The position numbers and the translations under genes were made by a program. Of a stretch of 64,000 bases of DNA, positions 9,829 through 21,700 are shown piece by piece (positions within the stretch are counted from its first letter, which is position 1; each line of letters begins with the position of its first letter). The stretch comes from Plasmopara viticola (lineage: Eukaryota > Oomycota > Peronosporomycetes > Peronosporales > Peronosporaceae): positions 1,240,001 through 1,304,000 of the forward strand of contig MBPM02000008.1 in NCBI GenBank assembly GCA_001695595.3. The letters are read 5' to 3'. The notes below the pieces were generated by a model that ran no database searches, was not told the origin of the DNA, and saw nothing but the letters and a program-made list of their open reading frames with translations.

Positions 9829-12111
9829 AGGGGGCACTTCTTCCATTTCAACGTCGGCGGCATCGTCGACATCCGCAGTTGCATCATGGTCGTTCTCATT
9901 CACTGGTCGCGGTGGCGGAATATAACTCACGGAATCGTGATCATTGATGCTAACCACCCAAGGAAAGCAACTTGAGTCATCACTGACGGCTTGGAACGTG
10001 TCTGGTGGTCGCTCATTCAGATGCACCGATCGCGAAATCACGATGCGCTCGTCGTCGTAATCCCACACACGATACGCTTTCGAACCATCAGCGTATCCAA
10101 GGAAGAGGTAACGGTGAGCTCGAGGATCAAGTTTGCCTACGTTTGGCTTGTCAACATGTACGTAGCCACGAGCATTAAATACACGAAGGTCTTCGAGTGA
10201 CTGGCGCTTTCCGGTTAATACTTCGAGGGGGCTCTGATCCGGTCGCGCAGTATTCGGGATACGGTTGACGATGTAAGCTGCAGTCCGAAACGCTTCAGCC
10301 CACCACACACGGTCCACTCGCATGTAGTGTAGCATCGATCGGGCCATGTCAGCTAGTGTCCGGTTCATACGCTCAGCGGTCCCATTTTGCTGGGGGCTGT
10401 ATGGCGCACTCGTCTGGTGAATGATCCCTTTGGACGCACAGAACTTGCCGAAGCGCTTGCTCACATATTCACCACCGTTGTCACTACGAACACACATCAC
10501 CTTGCAGCCGTGTTGCACCTTAACCTGAGTGCAGAATGCCTTGAAGCAATCGAACACTTGAGACTTCTGCTTGATGAAGTTGACGAACACTACTCGGCTG
10601 AAGTCGCCCACGAAGACCACGATGTATACCGCACCACCCTTGGACTTCGGTTTTATTGGCCCCATCACATCCGTGTGCACAATCTCGAATGGGCGACCTG
10701 TCTTTATCTCGCTACCCGATTGGTGCGCGTACGAGCTCGTGGTCATTTTTCCTTGCGCACAGCCACTGCAAACACCACCATCCGATTGAAACAAAGCCAT
10801 AGGGGGGACACCATCGCACGCGCGAGCAATTAACTTTAGCTTGGTATCGGAGACGTGCCCCAGGCGCGCGTGAATGACTTCGTAGGCTTTATCACTTGAC
10901 TCACCATCAAATGCCGTATACGCGTTGCCTTCCGTTCTGTTTTTTAGTTCACACGCGTGCAGTTTCCCAATCCGAGGGACTCGAACAATAACACGGCCAT
11001 TCAGCGAGATGGAGGCACCGGTCTTGTCGAACTGCACAGCGAGATTCTTGGACATGAGTGCAGGAACCGACAGTAGCTTTCGGTCCAATTTCTGAACGTG
11101 GAGAACATCCGTCAACTTCACCCGCACGCCTCCGGTAAAGTTAACTCGCACGGTACCCATACCTATGGCGGCAACTCGCTGGCCATTTGCCACCATGATC
11201 TCGATTGGTTCTGTAAGCGGGCGGTATTCCGAAAAATCATTCCGATCCGTAGTCATATGCGAGCTGGCTCCACTATCAAGGAGCCAGGTGGACGATCGCT
11301 CACCACCAGCGGTCATAGCGGAGAACGCGAACTCCGAACCACCGGCATTGCCCTTCAGCCTCGGGCAATCTTGTTTCTTGTGGCCAGCTTCGTGGCATTC
11401 ATAGCATCGGCCCTTGAACTCCTTCTTGTCACCACCATTATGCCCTTTGCGTCCGTGTCTCTTGGCATTTCGTCCACGTCGGCCTCCACGCCCATTCTGG
11501 AACCTTCCACCATTATCACTCACCGTCGCCTTGAATGCTTGCTCCTTCACCTCGCGTTTCTGAATCATCTCATATTCGCGTCGGAGCATCTCTTTCGCAT
11601 CCAGAAGTGTCACACGGTCGCGCACTTCGATGAGCCGCACCATCGCGTCGTACTCACTTGGCACACTACCAAGGAGGATCACCAGCTTCTCCTCTTCAGG
11701 CAGAGCGTCACCAACCGCAGCCAACTTCGCACACAATTCATCGAACTGCACTAGATGCTCCATGAGACTCCCACCACTGGCCATCGCGAACTCGTGGAGT
11801 TGCTTGCGCAGCTGCACACGGTTGTGCAGACTCTGCTTCATGAAAAATGCACGCAGAATTTGCCATGCTTCCCATGCAGAATTGGCTTCCCTCACCATCA
11901 TCTGGTACGTTGGACTCAACAGCTTCGACACCACAGCCAGCGCCTTCACATCGGCGGCTTTCCATTGGGCGGGGGCGTTCACTGCGTCTTCTGGCTTCAC
12001 CTCGAGATGGTCGAGGAGGTCCTTCCTGGCCAATGCCATGCGGGCGTTAAACTCCCACAGGAAGTAGTTGTCGTCGCTGAGGATCTCGTTCGGGTTCGTT
12101 ATTGGGCTCAT
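9829..12111 (-). pseudogene. Copia family 1 gag-pol, truncated (gag, PR, INT)
   Basis: The frame is open for 761 codons to the junction (781 with readthrough to 9766). Zinc knuckle C236, C239, H244, C249; protease D279-S-G; integrase H414, H419, C448, C451 and catalytic D481, D544, E580 (D-X62-D-X35-E). It ends in the linker after integrase, so RT and RNase H are missing. Odd: VVFVGDF near residue 502, where the other copies have VVFVDDF. It corresponds to haplotype B (NGGDKKEF, FTGGV) of the dimer. Confidence 0.9.
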
Positions 12112-12115
12112 AACC
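12104..12115 (-). promoter_or_regulatory. Primer binding site, half-tRNA-iMet type
   Basis: The same GGTTATGAGCCC site read on the - strand, adjoining the LTR end at 12116 and overlapping the gag ATG at 12109-12111. Confidence 0.72.
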
Positions 12116-12295
12116 TATAACAATGTGATTGTCGCAGTGCAAAATGGAAAGTAAATTCATAGGAATAAAGCAAACTATAGGCTCTTACTCACTTGTAGCC
12201 ACGTGTTCTTCTGTCTCGATATTCTAGAATGTGACTATTTCTCTTATATGTCAAGTTGGCACGTACTGTGGGACACCCAATTAGAGGCCGTTACA
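12116..12295 (-). repeat. Copia family 1 LTR (5' LTR of - arm)
   Basis: 180 bp in reverse orientation. It differs from the LTR at 45828-46007 by one base (ACGTGCC versus ATGTGCC), which ties this arm to haplotype B. Confidence 0.93.
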
Positions 12296-12634
12296 AGTAG
12301 CACCTTTCCCTTTTATTACATTTGAACAACTCTTGTCAAGTACGCGTGATTGTACTTCTTAACCACGTTCACATATCCCTCGAATCTCAAGTTTTTTTTT
12401 TTTCATTCTATTGTGAATGAGTCCAAAATGTCGATTGACAAGACGGCGGAGTAGCAAGACATGTCATAGTCTTTTTGTGTGCAAGGTCATACAGTTGGCC
12501 GAGTATATACATTGGTATCAACTACGGCAATACAATCTAGTCACTCGACACCTACAAACTAAAAATATTGCGGACAGATACATTGTGACTCAGCTACCTG
12601 TCAAGAGACCTTTGTAATGACAACTGATCGACAC

Positions 12635-13030
12635 CTACGACAAAATACTTTTGTAATGCCCAAATTTATTTCGAAAATAGAACTCTATCACTAGCACTGT
12701 TTTTAGTGTCATCGTTTCAGTCGAATAACTATCTTTGAGGCTTAAAGAAGCAAGTGAGGGAACGATACTGCTAGTCATATGCGTCGACCAAGATCTACCA
12801 CCAGCCTCCACCCCAGCCTCCCCCCAGCCTCCACCCCAGCCTCCACCCCAGCCGAGTCCTCCCCAAGGCCCTCCCCAGCCCCAGAATTCCTTCTTATTTC
12901 CATCTGGACTCTTTTCTGTAGCGGGTGCTGCTTCAGTAGGCATAGCTACCGACCTCAAAGCAGTTTGGTCAGCAGCTGCAAAGTTTGCAACAGCAATTGC
13001 AGCAGCGGCGGCAAAAATTGACAGCTTCAT
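12635..13030 (-). pseudogene. WGGG-family gene, frame-switched copy
   Basis: Signal peptide, linker and the first WGGG units are normal. One 12-bp unit has 11 bp (a missing base near 12821), which shifts the frame. Translation then reads EAGVEAGG and continues through the 3' UTR, giving 131 aa. The missing base is in a C-run, so a sequencing error is possible. Confidence 0.7.
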
Positions 13031-14222
13031 AATCCTATCGAAGAGTAGACAGCTACGCAAAGTGAAGACTTGGAGCGAGTTGCGTTGTGATGAATGTTTA
13101 TGTCGTGTCTCCTCTTCGTGCGGATGAATCGCGTCATTTTCCGGGATTCGTCGCAGCATCAAAATCCATCACGAATATTGGCTGGGACGTTTTCCACAGT
13201 TACACTTTTTAAACTCACTCTGTCATTGATGCTACTAGAATTTCATGACGCTTTCGCTGCTGCATTGCAAACAAAAGCTAGAATGCTCACCGATACAGAA
13301 TAGCAACAAAAAGGAGCACCGTCCGTTTCATCAATTTTGGTCTAGCGCCATCTTGTGCGCTATAATCTTGTCCTCGTATTCATGTCAGCTTTCTCCCCCA
13401 AGTAAGTAAGAAAAAGAACACAGTCGTAATCCAAATGCTTTGTGCTTTGTGTGAGATTCTACAAGAAAAAGCATCTTTTTGCATGCCACTAGCATTTGAT
13501 GCAACAGGCATTTCATCTTCGTCATCTTGGTCGTCAAAGGTTGGTGTACGATTGGATTTTTCTCAAAAATTAAAAGTATTGGTGCTATTGGGATAGTCTG
13601 AGGCTCTATTGATTGATGATTCGAATTATGGGCATCGTACAATTTAGAATTTTACATCGGAAAAAAAGCTTTTGAAGCTTAAGCTTGAAAATCAATAGCT
13701 AAAAAGATCTATAGTTGCGCTCAGTAGCACCTTTCCCTTTTATTACATATGAACAACTCTTGTCAAGTACGCGTGATTGTACTTCTTAACCACGTTCACA
13801 TATCCCTCGAATCTCAAGTTTTTTTTTTCATTCTATTGTGAATGAGTCCAAAATGTCGATTGACAAGACGGCGGAGTAGCAAGACATGTCATAGTCTTTT
13901 TGTGTGCAAGGTCATACAGTTGGCCGAGTATATACATTGGTATCAACTACGGCAATACAATCTAGTCACTCGACACCTACAAACTAAAAATATTGCGGAC
14001 AGATACATTGTGACTCAGCTACCTGTCAAGAGACCTTTGTAATGACAACTGATCGACACCTACGACAAAATACTTTTGTAATGCCCAAATTTATTTCGAA
14101 AATAGAACAACTCTATCACTAGCACTGTTTTTAGTGTCATCGTTTCAGTCGAATAACTATCTTTGAGGCTTAAAGAAGCAAGTGAGGGAACGATACTGCT
14201 AGTCATATGCGTCGACCAAGAT

Positions 14223-14471
14223 CTACCACCAGCCTCCACCCCAGCCTCCACCCCAGCCTCCGCCCCAGCCTCCACCCCAGCCTCCACCCCAGCCGAGTCC
14301 TCCCCAAGGCCCTCCCCAGCCCCAGAATTCCTTCTTATTTCCATCTGGACTCTTTTCTGTAGCGGGTGCTGCTTCAGTAGGCATAGCTACCGACCTCAAA
14401 GCAGTTTGGTCAGCAGCTGCAAAGTTTGCAACAGCAATTGCAGCAGCGGCGGCAAAAATTGACAGCTTCAT
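14223..14471 (-). CDS. WGGG-family secreted protein
   Basis: 82 aa, five WGGG units, frame intact. The leader contains the 7-bp AAGATCA segment that most subfamily I leaders lack and has lost one base in the GGATGAATCGCG stretch (near 14574). Both changes shift only the upstream open frame, which supports the downstream ATG as the true start. Confidence 0.85.
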   Translation of the reverse strand: MKLSIFAAAAAIAVANFAAADQTALRSVAMPTEAAPATEKSPDGNKKEFWGWGGPWGGLGWGGGWGGGWGGGWGGGWGGGWW

Positions 14472-15664
14472 AATCCTATCGAAGAGTAGACAGCTACGCA
14501 AAGTTGATCTTGAAGACTTGGAGCGAGTTGCGTTGTGATGAATGTTTATGTCGTGTCTCCTCTTCGTGCGGATGATCGCGTCATTTTCCGGGATTCGTCG
14601 CAGCATCAAAATCCATCACGAATATTGGCTGGGACGTTTTCCACAGTTACACTTTTTAAACTCACTCTGTCATTGATGCTACTAGAATTTCATGACGCTT
14701 TCGCTGCTGCATTGCAAACAAAAGCTAGAATGCTCACCGATACAGAATAGCAACAAAAAGGAGCACCGTCCGTTTCATCAATTTTGGTCTAGCGCCATCT
14801 TGTGCGCTATAATCTTGTCCTCGTATTCATGTCAGCTTTTCCCCCCAAGTAAGTAAGAAAAAGAACACAGTCGTAATCCAAATGCTTTGTGCTTTGTGTG
14901 AGATTTTACAAGAAAAAGCATCTTTTTGCATGCCACTAGCATTTGATGCAACAGGCATTTCATCTTCGTCATCTTGGTCGTCAAAGGTTGGTGTACGATT
15001 GGATTTTTCTCAAAATTGAAGTATTGGTGCTATTGGGATAGTCTGAGGCTCTATTGATTGATGATTCGAATTATGGGCATCGTACAATTTAGAATTTTAC
15101 ATCGGAAAAAAAGCTTTTGAAGCTTAAGCTTGAAAATCAATAGCTAAAAAGATCTATAGTTGCGCTCAGTAGCACCTTTCCCTTTTATTACATTTGAACA
15201 ACTCTTGTCAAGTACGCGTGATTGTACTTCTTAACCACGTTCACATATCCCTCGAATCTCAAGTTTTTTTTTTCATTCTATTGTGAATGAGTCCAAAATG
15301 TCGATTGACAAGACGGCGGAGTAGCAAGACATGTCATAGTCTTTTTGTGTGCAAGGTCATACAGTTGGCCGAGTATATACATTGGTATCAACTACGGCAA
15401 TACAATCTAGTCACTCGACACCTACAAACTAAAAATATTGCGGACAGATACATTGTGACTCAGCTACCTGTCAAGAGACCTTTGTAATGACAACTGATCG
15501 ACACCTACGACAAAATACTTTTGTAATGCCCAAATTTATTTCGAAAATAGAACTCTATCACTAGCACTGTTTTGAGTGTCATCGTTTCAGTCGAATAACT
15601 ATCTTTGAGGCTTAAAGAAGCAAGTGAGGGAACGATACTGCTAGTCATATGCGTCGACCAAGAT

Positions 15665-15901
15665 CTACCACCAGCCTCCACCCCAGCCTCCACCCCAGCC
15701 TCCGCCCCAGCCTCCACCCCAGCCGAGTCCTCCCCAAGGCCCTCCCCAGCCCCAGAATTCCTTCTTATTTCCATCTGGACTCTTTTCTGTAGCGGGTGCT
15801 GCTTCAGTAGGCATAGCTACCGACCTCAAAGCAGTTTGGTCAGCAGCTGCAAAGTTTGCAACAGCAATTGCAGCAGCGGCGGCAAAAATTGACAGCTTCA
15901 T
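15665..15901 (-). CDS. WGGG-family secreted protein
   Basis: 78 aa, four WGGG units, protein identical to copy 1. Its 3' UTR has AGAACTC where most units read AGAACAACTC near 15549, a change shared with the copy at 12635. Confidence 0.85.
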   Translation of the reverse strand: MKLSIFAAAAAIAVANFAAADQTALRSVAMPTEAAPATEKSPDGNKKEFWGWGGPWGGLGWGGGWGGGWGGGWGGGWW

Positions 15902-16959
15902 AATCCTATCGAAGAGTAGACAGCTACGCAAAGTGAAGACTTGGAGCGAGTTGCGTTGTGATGAATGTTTATGTCGTGTCTCCTCTTCGTGCGGATGAAT
16001 CGCGTCATTTTCCGGGATTCGTCGCAGCATCAAAATCCATCACGAATATTGGCTGGGACGTTTTCCACAGTTACACTTTTTAAACTCACTCTGTCATTGA
16101 TGCTACTAGAATTTCATGACGCTTTCGCTGCTGCATTGCAAACAAAAGCTAGAATGCTCACCGATACAGAATAGCAACAAAAAGGAGCACCGTCCGTTTC
16201 ATCAATTTTGGTCTAGCGCCATCTTGTGCGCTATAATCTTGTCCTCGGATTCATGTCAGCTTTTTCCCCTAAGAGAGTAAGAAAAAGAACACAGTCGTAA
16301 TCCAAATGCTTTGTGCTTTGTGTGAGATTCTACAAGAAAAAGCATCTTTTTGCATGCCACTAGCATTTGATGCAACAGGCATTTCATCTTCGTCATCTTG
16401 GTCGTCAAAGGTTGGTGTACGATTGGATTTTTCTCAAAATTGAAGTATTGGTGCTATTGGGATAGTCTGAGGCTCTATTGATTGATGATTCGAATTATGG
16501 GCATCGTACAATTTAGAATTTTACATCGGAAAAAAAGCTTTTGAAGCTTAAGCTTGAAAATCAATAGCTAAAAAGATCTATAGTTGCGCTCAGTAGCACC
16601 TTTCCCTTTTATTACATTTGAACAACTCTTGTCAAGTACGCGTGATTGTACTTCTTAACCACGTTCACATATCCCTCGAATCTCAAGTTTTTTTTTTCAT
16701 TCTATTGTGAATGAGTCCAAAATGTCGATTGACAAGACGGCGGAGTAGCAAGACATGTCATAGTCTTTTTGTGTGCAAGGTCATACAGTTGGCCGAGTAT
16801 ATACATTGGTATCAACTACGGCAATACAATCTAGTCACTCGACACCTACAAACTAAATATATTGCGGACAGATACATTGTGACTCAGCTACCTGTCAAGA
16901 GACCTTTGTAATGACAACTGATCGACATCTACGACAAAATACTTTTGTACTGCCCAAAT

Positions 16960-17340
16960 TTATTTCGAAAATAGAACAACTCTATCACTAGCACTGTTTT
17001 TGTGTGTTATCGTTTCAGTCGAATAACTTCCTTTGAGGCTTAGAGAAGCAAGTGAGGGTACGATACTGCTAGTCATATGCGTCGACCAAGATCTACCACC
17101 AGCCTCCACCCCAGCCTCCACCCCAGCCTCCACCCCAGCCTCCGCCCAGCCTCCACCCCAGCCGAGTCCTCCCCAAGGCCCTCCCCAGCCCCAGAATTCC
17201 TTCTTATTTCCATCTGGACTCTTTTCTGTAGCGGGTGCTGCTTCAGTAGGCATAGCTACCGACCTCAAAGCAGTTTGGTCAGCAGCTGCAAAGTTTGCAA
17301 CAGCAATTGCAGCAGCGGCGGCAAAAATTGACAGCTTCAT
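16960..17340 (-). pseudogene. WGGG-family gene, frame-switched copy
   Basis: One repeat unit (near 17143-17153) has 11 bp (CAGCCTCCGCC on the + strand). After the first WGGG the frame turns to AEAGVEAGVEAG and runs on to 126 aa. The signal peptide and linker are intact. This is the same type of lesion as at 12635 but at a different unit. Confidence 0.7.
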
Positions 17341-18551
17341 AATCCTATCGAAGAGTAGACAGCTACGCAAAGTTGATCTTGAAGACTTGGAGCGAGTTGC
17401 GTTGTGATGAATGTTTATGTCGTGTCTCCTCTTCGTGCGGATGAATCGCGTCATTTTCCGGGATTCGTCGCAGCATCAAAATCCATCACGAATATTGGCT
17501 GGGACGTTTTCCACAGTTACACTTTTTAAACTCACTCTGTCATTGATGCTACTAGAATTTCATGAACGCTTTCGCTGCTGCATTGCAAACAAAAGCTAGA
17601 ATGCTCACCGATACAGAATAGCAACAAATAGGAGCACCGTCCTTTTCATCAATTTTGGTCTACCGCCATCTTGTGCGTAATAATCTTGTCCTCGTATTCA
17701 TGTCAGCTTTTTCCCGTGAGCTCGTCCAAGTAAGTAGGAAAAAGAACACAGTCGTAATCTAAATGTTTTGTGCTTTGTGTGAGATTCTACAAGAAAAAGC
17801 ATCTTTTTGCATGCCACTAGCATTTGATGCAACAGGCATTTCATCTTCGTCATCTTGGTCGTCAAAGGTTGGTGTACGATTGGATTTTTCTCAAAAATTG
17901 AAAGTATTGGTGCTATTGGGATAGTCTGAGGCTCTATTGATTGATGATTCGAATTATGGGCATCGTACAAGTAAGAATTTTACATCGGAAAAAAAGCTTT
18001 TGAAGCTTAAGCTTGAAAATCAATAGCTAAAAAGATCTATAGTTGCGCTCAATAACACCTTTCCCTTTTATTACATTTGAACAACTCTTGTCAAGTACGC
18101 GTGGTTGGTATGACGGGTGATTAAACGTTACCTGTACTTCTTAACCACGTTCCTATTGTGAATGAGTCCAAAATGTCGATTGACAAGACGGCGGAGTAGC
18201 AAGACATGTCAAAAGTCTTTTCTTGTGCAAATCATACAGTTGGCCGATTATATACATTGGTATTAACTACGGCAGTACAATCTAGTCACTCGACACCAAA
18301 AACTAAAAATATTGCGGACAGATACATTGTGACAAACATTTATCAGCTACCTGTCAAGAGACCTTTGTAATGACAACTAATCGACACCTACGACAAAATA
18401 CTTTTGCAATGCCCAAATTTATTTCGAAAATAAAACGACACTATTACTAGCACTGTTTTTCAGTGCTATCGTTTCAGTCGAATAAGTCTTTTTGAGGGTC
18501 AAAGAAGCAAGTGAGGGTACGATACTGTCAGTCCGATTCGTCGACCAAGAT

Positions 18552-18594
18552 CTACCACCAGCCTCCACCCCAGCCTCCGCCCCAGCCTCCACCC
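18552..18594 (-). pseudogene. WGGG-family gene, C-terminal fragment of copy split by copia
   Basis: The stop codon (CTA at 18552-18554) and the last WGGG units remain. The rest of the gene lies beyond the 4.7-kb insertion at 23292-23490. Excluding one target duplication, the two parts total 237 bp, so the gene was in frame (78 aa) before insertion. Confidence 0.92.
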
Positions 18595-18773
18595 TGTAAC
18601 GACCTCTAATTGGGTGTCCCACAGTATGTGCCAACTTGACATATAAGAGAAATAGTCACATTCTAGAATATCGAGACAGAAGAACACGTGGCTACAAGTG
18701 AGTTAGAGCCGATAGTTTGCTTTTTTCCTATGAATTTACTTTCCATTTTTACTGCGACAATCACATTGTTATA
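18595..18773 (+). repeat. Copia family 1 5' LTR
   Basis: 179 bp, TGTAAC to GTTATA. Compared with its 3' partner it has GCTAC for GCCAC, AAGTG for AATTG, CTTTTTT for CTTTATT, and a one-base loss in CATTTTT. Confidence 0.95.
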
Positions 18774-18785
18774 GGTTATGAGCCC
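18774..18785 (+). promoter_or_regulatory. Primer binding site, half-tRNA-iMet type
   Basis: GGTTATGAGCCC next to the LTR; the gag ATG at 18778-18780 lies inside it. Confidence 0.75.
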
Positions 18786-21700
18786 AATAACGAACCCGAA
18801 CGAGATCCTCAGCGACGACAACTACTTCCTGTGGGAGTTTAACGCCCGCATGGCATTGGCCAGGAAGGACCTCCTCGACCATCTCGAGGTGAAGCCAGAA
18901 GACGCAGTGAACGCCCCCGCCCAATGGAAAGCCGCCGATGTGAAGGCGCTGGCTGTGGTGTCGAAGCTGTTGAGTCCAACGTACCAGATGATGGTGAGAG
19001 AAGCCAATTCTGCATGGGAAGCATGGCAAATTCTGCGTGCATTTTTCATGAAGCAGAGTCTGCACAACCGTGTGCAGCTGCGCAAGCAACTCCACGAGTT
19101 CGCGATGGCCAGTGGTGGGAGTCTCATGGAGCATCTGGTGCAGTTCGATGAATTGTGTGCGAAGTTGGCTGCGGTTGGTGACGCTCTGCCTGAAGAGGAG
19201 AAGCTGGTGATCCTCCTTGGTAGTGTGCCAAGTGAGTACGACGCGATGGTGCGACTCATCGAAGCGCGCGACCGTGTGACACTTCTGGATGCAAAAGAGA
19301 TGCTCCGACGCGAATATGAGATTATTCAGAAACGCGAGGTGAAGGAGCAAGCATTCAAGGCGACGGTGAGTGATATTGGTGGAAGGTTCCAGAATGGGCG
19401 TGGAGGCCGACGTGGACGAAATGCCAAGGGACACGGACGCAAAGGGCATAATGGTGATGACAAGAAGAAGTTCAAGGGCCGATGCTATGAATGCCACGAA
19501 GCTGGCCACAAGAAGTAAGATTGCCCGAGGCTGAAGGGCAATGCCGGTGGTTCGGAGTTCGCGTTCTCCGCTATGACCGCTGGTGGTGAGCGATCGTCCA
19601 CCTGGCTCCTTGATAGGGGAGCCAGCTCGCACATGACCATGGATCGGAATGATTTTTCGGAGTACCGCCCGCTTACAGAACCAATCGAGATCATGGTGGC
19701 AAATGGCCAGCGGGTTGCCGCCATAGGTATGGGTACCGTGCGAGTTAACTTTACCGGAGGCGTGCGGGTGAAGTTGACGGATGTTCTCCACGTTCAGAAT
19801 TTGGACCGAAAGCTACTGTCGGTTCCTGCACTCATGTCCAAGAATCTCGCTGTGCAGTTCGACAAGACCGGTGCCTCCATCTCGCTGAATGGCCGTGTTA
19901 TTGTTCGAGTCCCTCGGTTTGGGAAACTGTACGCGTGTGAACTAAAGTACAAAACGGAAGGCAACGCGTATACGGCAACTGATTGTGAGTCAAGCGATAA
20001 AGCCTACGAAGTCATTCACGCGCGCCTGGGACACGTCTCCGATACCAAGCTAAAGTTAATTGCTCGCGCGTGCGATGGTGTCCCCCCTATGGCTTTGTTT
20101 CAATCGGATGGTGGTGTTTGCAGTGGCTGTGCGCAAGGAAAAATGACCACGAGCTCGTACGCGCACAAATCGGGAAGCGAGATAAAGACAGGTCGCCCAT
20201 TCGAGATTGTGCACACGGATGTGATGGGGCCAATAAAACCGAAGTTCAAGGGTGGTGCGGTATACATAGTGGTCTTCGTGGACGACTTCAGCCGAGTAGT
20301 GTTCGTCAACTTCATCAAGCAGAAGTCTCAAGTGTTCGATTGCTTCAAAGCATTTTGCACTCAGGATAAGGTGCAACACGGCTGCAAGGTGATGTCTGTT
20401 CGTAGTGACAACGGTGGTGAATATGTGAGCAAGCGCTTCGGCAAGTTCTGTGCGTCCAAAGGGATCATTCACCAGACGAGTGCGCCATACAGCCCCCAGC
20501 AAAATGGGACCGCTGAGCGTATGAACCGGACACTAGCTGACATGGCCCGATCGATGCTACACTACATGCGAGTGAACCGTGTGTGGTGGGCTGAAGCGTT
20601 TCGGACTGCAGCTTACATCGTCAACCGTATCCCGAATACTGCGCGACCGGATCAGAGCCCCCTCGAAGTATTAACCGGAAAGCGCCAGTCACTCGAAGAC
20701 CTTCGTGTATATGGTGCTCGTGGCTACGTACATGTTGACAAGCCAAACGTAGGCAAACTTGATCCTCGAGCTCACTGTTGCCTCTTCCTTGGATATGCTG
20801 ATGGTTCGAAAGCGTATCGTGTGTGGGATTACGACGACGAGCGCATCGTGATTTCGCGATCGGTGCATCTGAATGAGCGACCACCAGACACGTTCCATGC
20901 CGTCAGTGATGACTCGAGTTGCTTTCCTTGGGTGGTTAGCATCAATGATCACGATTCCGTGAGTTATATTCCGCCACCGCGACCATTGATTGAGAACGAC
21001 CATGATGCAACTGCGGATGTCGACGATGCCGCCGACGTTGAAATGGAAGAAGTGCCCCCTACTGATGCTCAAGTCCCACCCGTTCCTACTGATGCTTTGG
21101 ACAGGGGGAGTAACAGCCAGATGCAAGTTGTCCAGCGCATCAGTCCTGCCACTGCTACCGAAGATCAGCAGATGCAGCTCGCCCAGCGTCCTGATTGCGA
21201 TATCGTCCCGCACTCACAACATCCAAGTCGGTCGATCGATCGCCCCGCCATCGTCCAGCATCTCAACCGAGCCTTGACCTCGTCCGTGCTGCCGGATGTA
21301 ATCCGTGCGCACCGTCAGCAATAATCCCTCATGGTGAAGGTGTTGGCGTCGGCGTCGATGCATCAGAGAATCGCATAGTGTTCAGTGGTGGTTCCATTCG
21401 CCCTCGGTCGATCACGTATGAACAACCGCGTCTACTGACTGATGGAGATATGCCTTTGCATCTTGGTGGCGCTGAAAATGACGATGAGCCAGAACCAGAA
21501 AGCAAGCGACCACGCCTGGATGAGTACGAAATTGCGGTGGCGGTGTCTGAGCTGCTTACATCATACGCTGAAGCAATGGCGGCCCCTGACGCTCCACAAT
21601 GGAAGGAAGCTATTCGTGCTGAGATTCGGTCGCATGTGCGGAGCCACACGTGGGACATGGTGCGACGACCTCAAGGAAACAAGGTGATCGGATGCAAATG

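Larger units (their letters stand above)
8260..12295. mobile_element. Head-to-head fusion of two truncated Ty1/copia copies (palindrome)
   Basis: A + copy (LTR, gag, PR, start of INT) runs 8260-9828 and is joined to an inverted copy (LTR, gag, PR, full INT core) at 9829-12295. The inverted arms 8260-9828 and 10727-12295 are both exactly 1569 bp; the single-copy loop is 898 bp. RT, RNase H and both 3' LTRs are missing. The outer flanks (ATGTG left, AGTAG right) do not match, so this is not one simple insertion. Array orientation flips across it. The + arm matches the copy starting at 41498; the - arm matches the one starting at 46012. Confidence 0.9.
12296..18594 (-). repeat. Tandem array, subfamily I, - orientation (left part)
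   Basis: The same units as 1-8259 but inverted. Gene starts at 13030, 14471, 15901 and 17340 (periods 1441, 1430, 1439 bp), then the split copy at 18594. The unit at 17.7-18.5 kb is a transitional type: it retains the GGTATGACGGG segment (near 18106-18120) absent from other subfamily I units. Confidence 0.95.

Noticed and set aside
8255..12300. Target duplication for the copia palindrome
   Set aside because: The left five bases ATGTG and the right five bases AGTAG do not match in either orientation.
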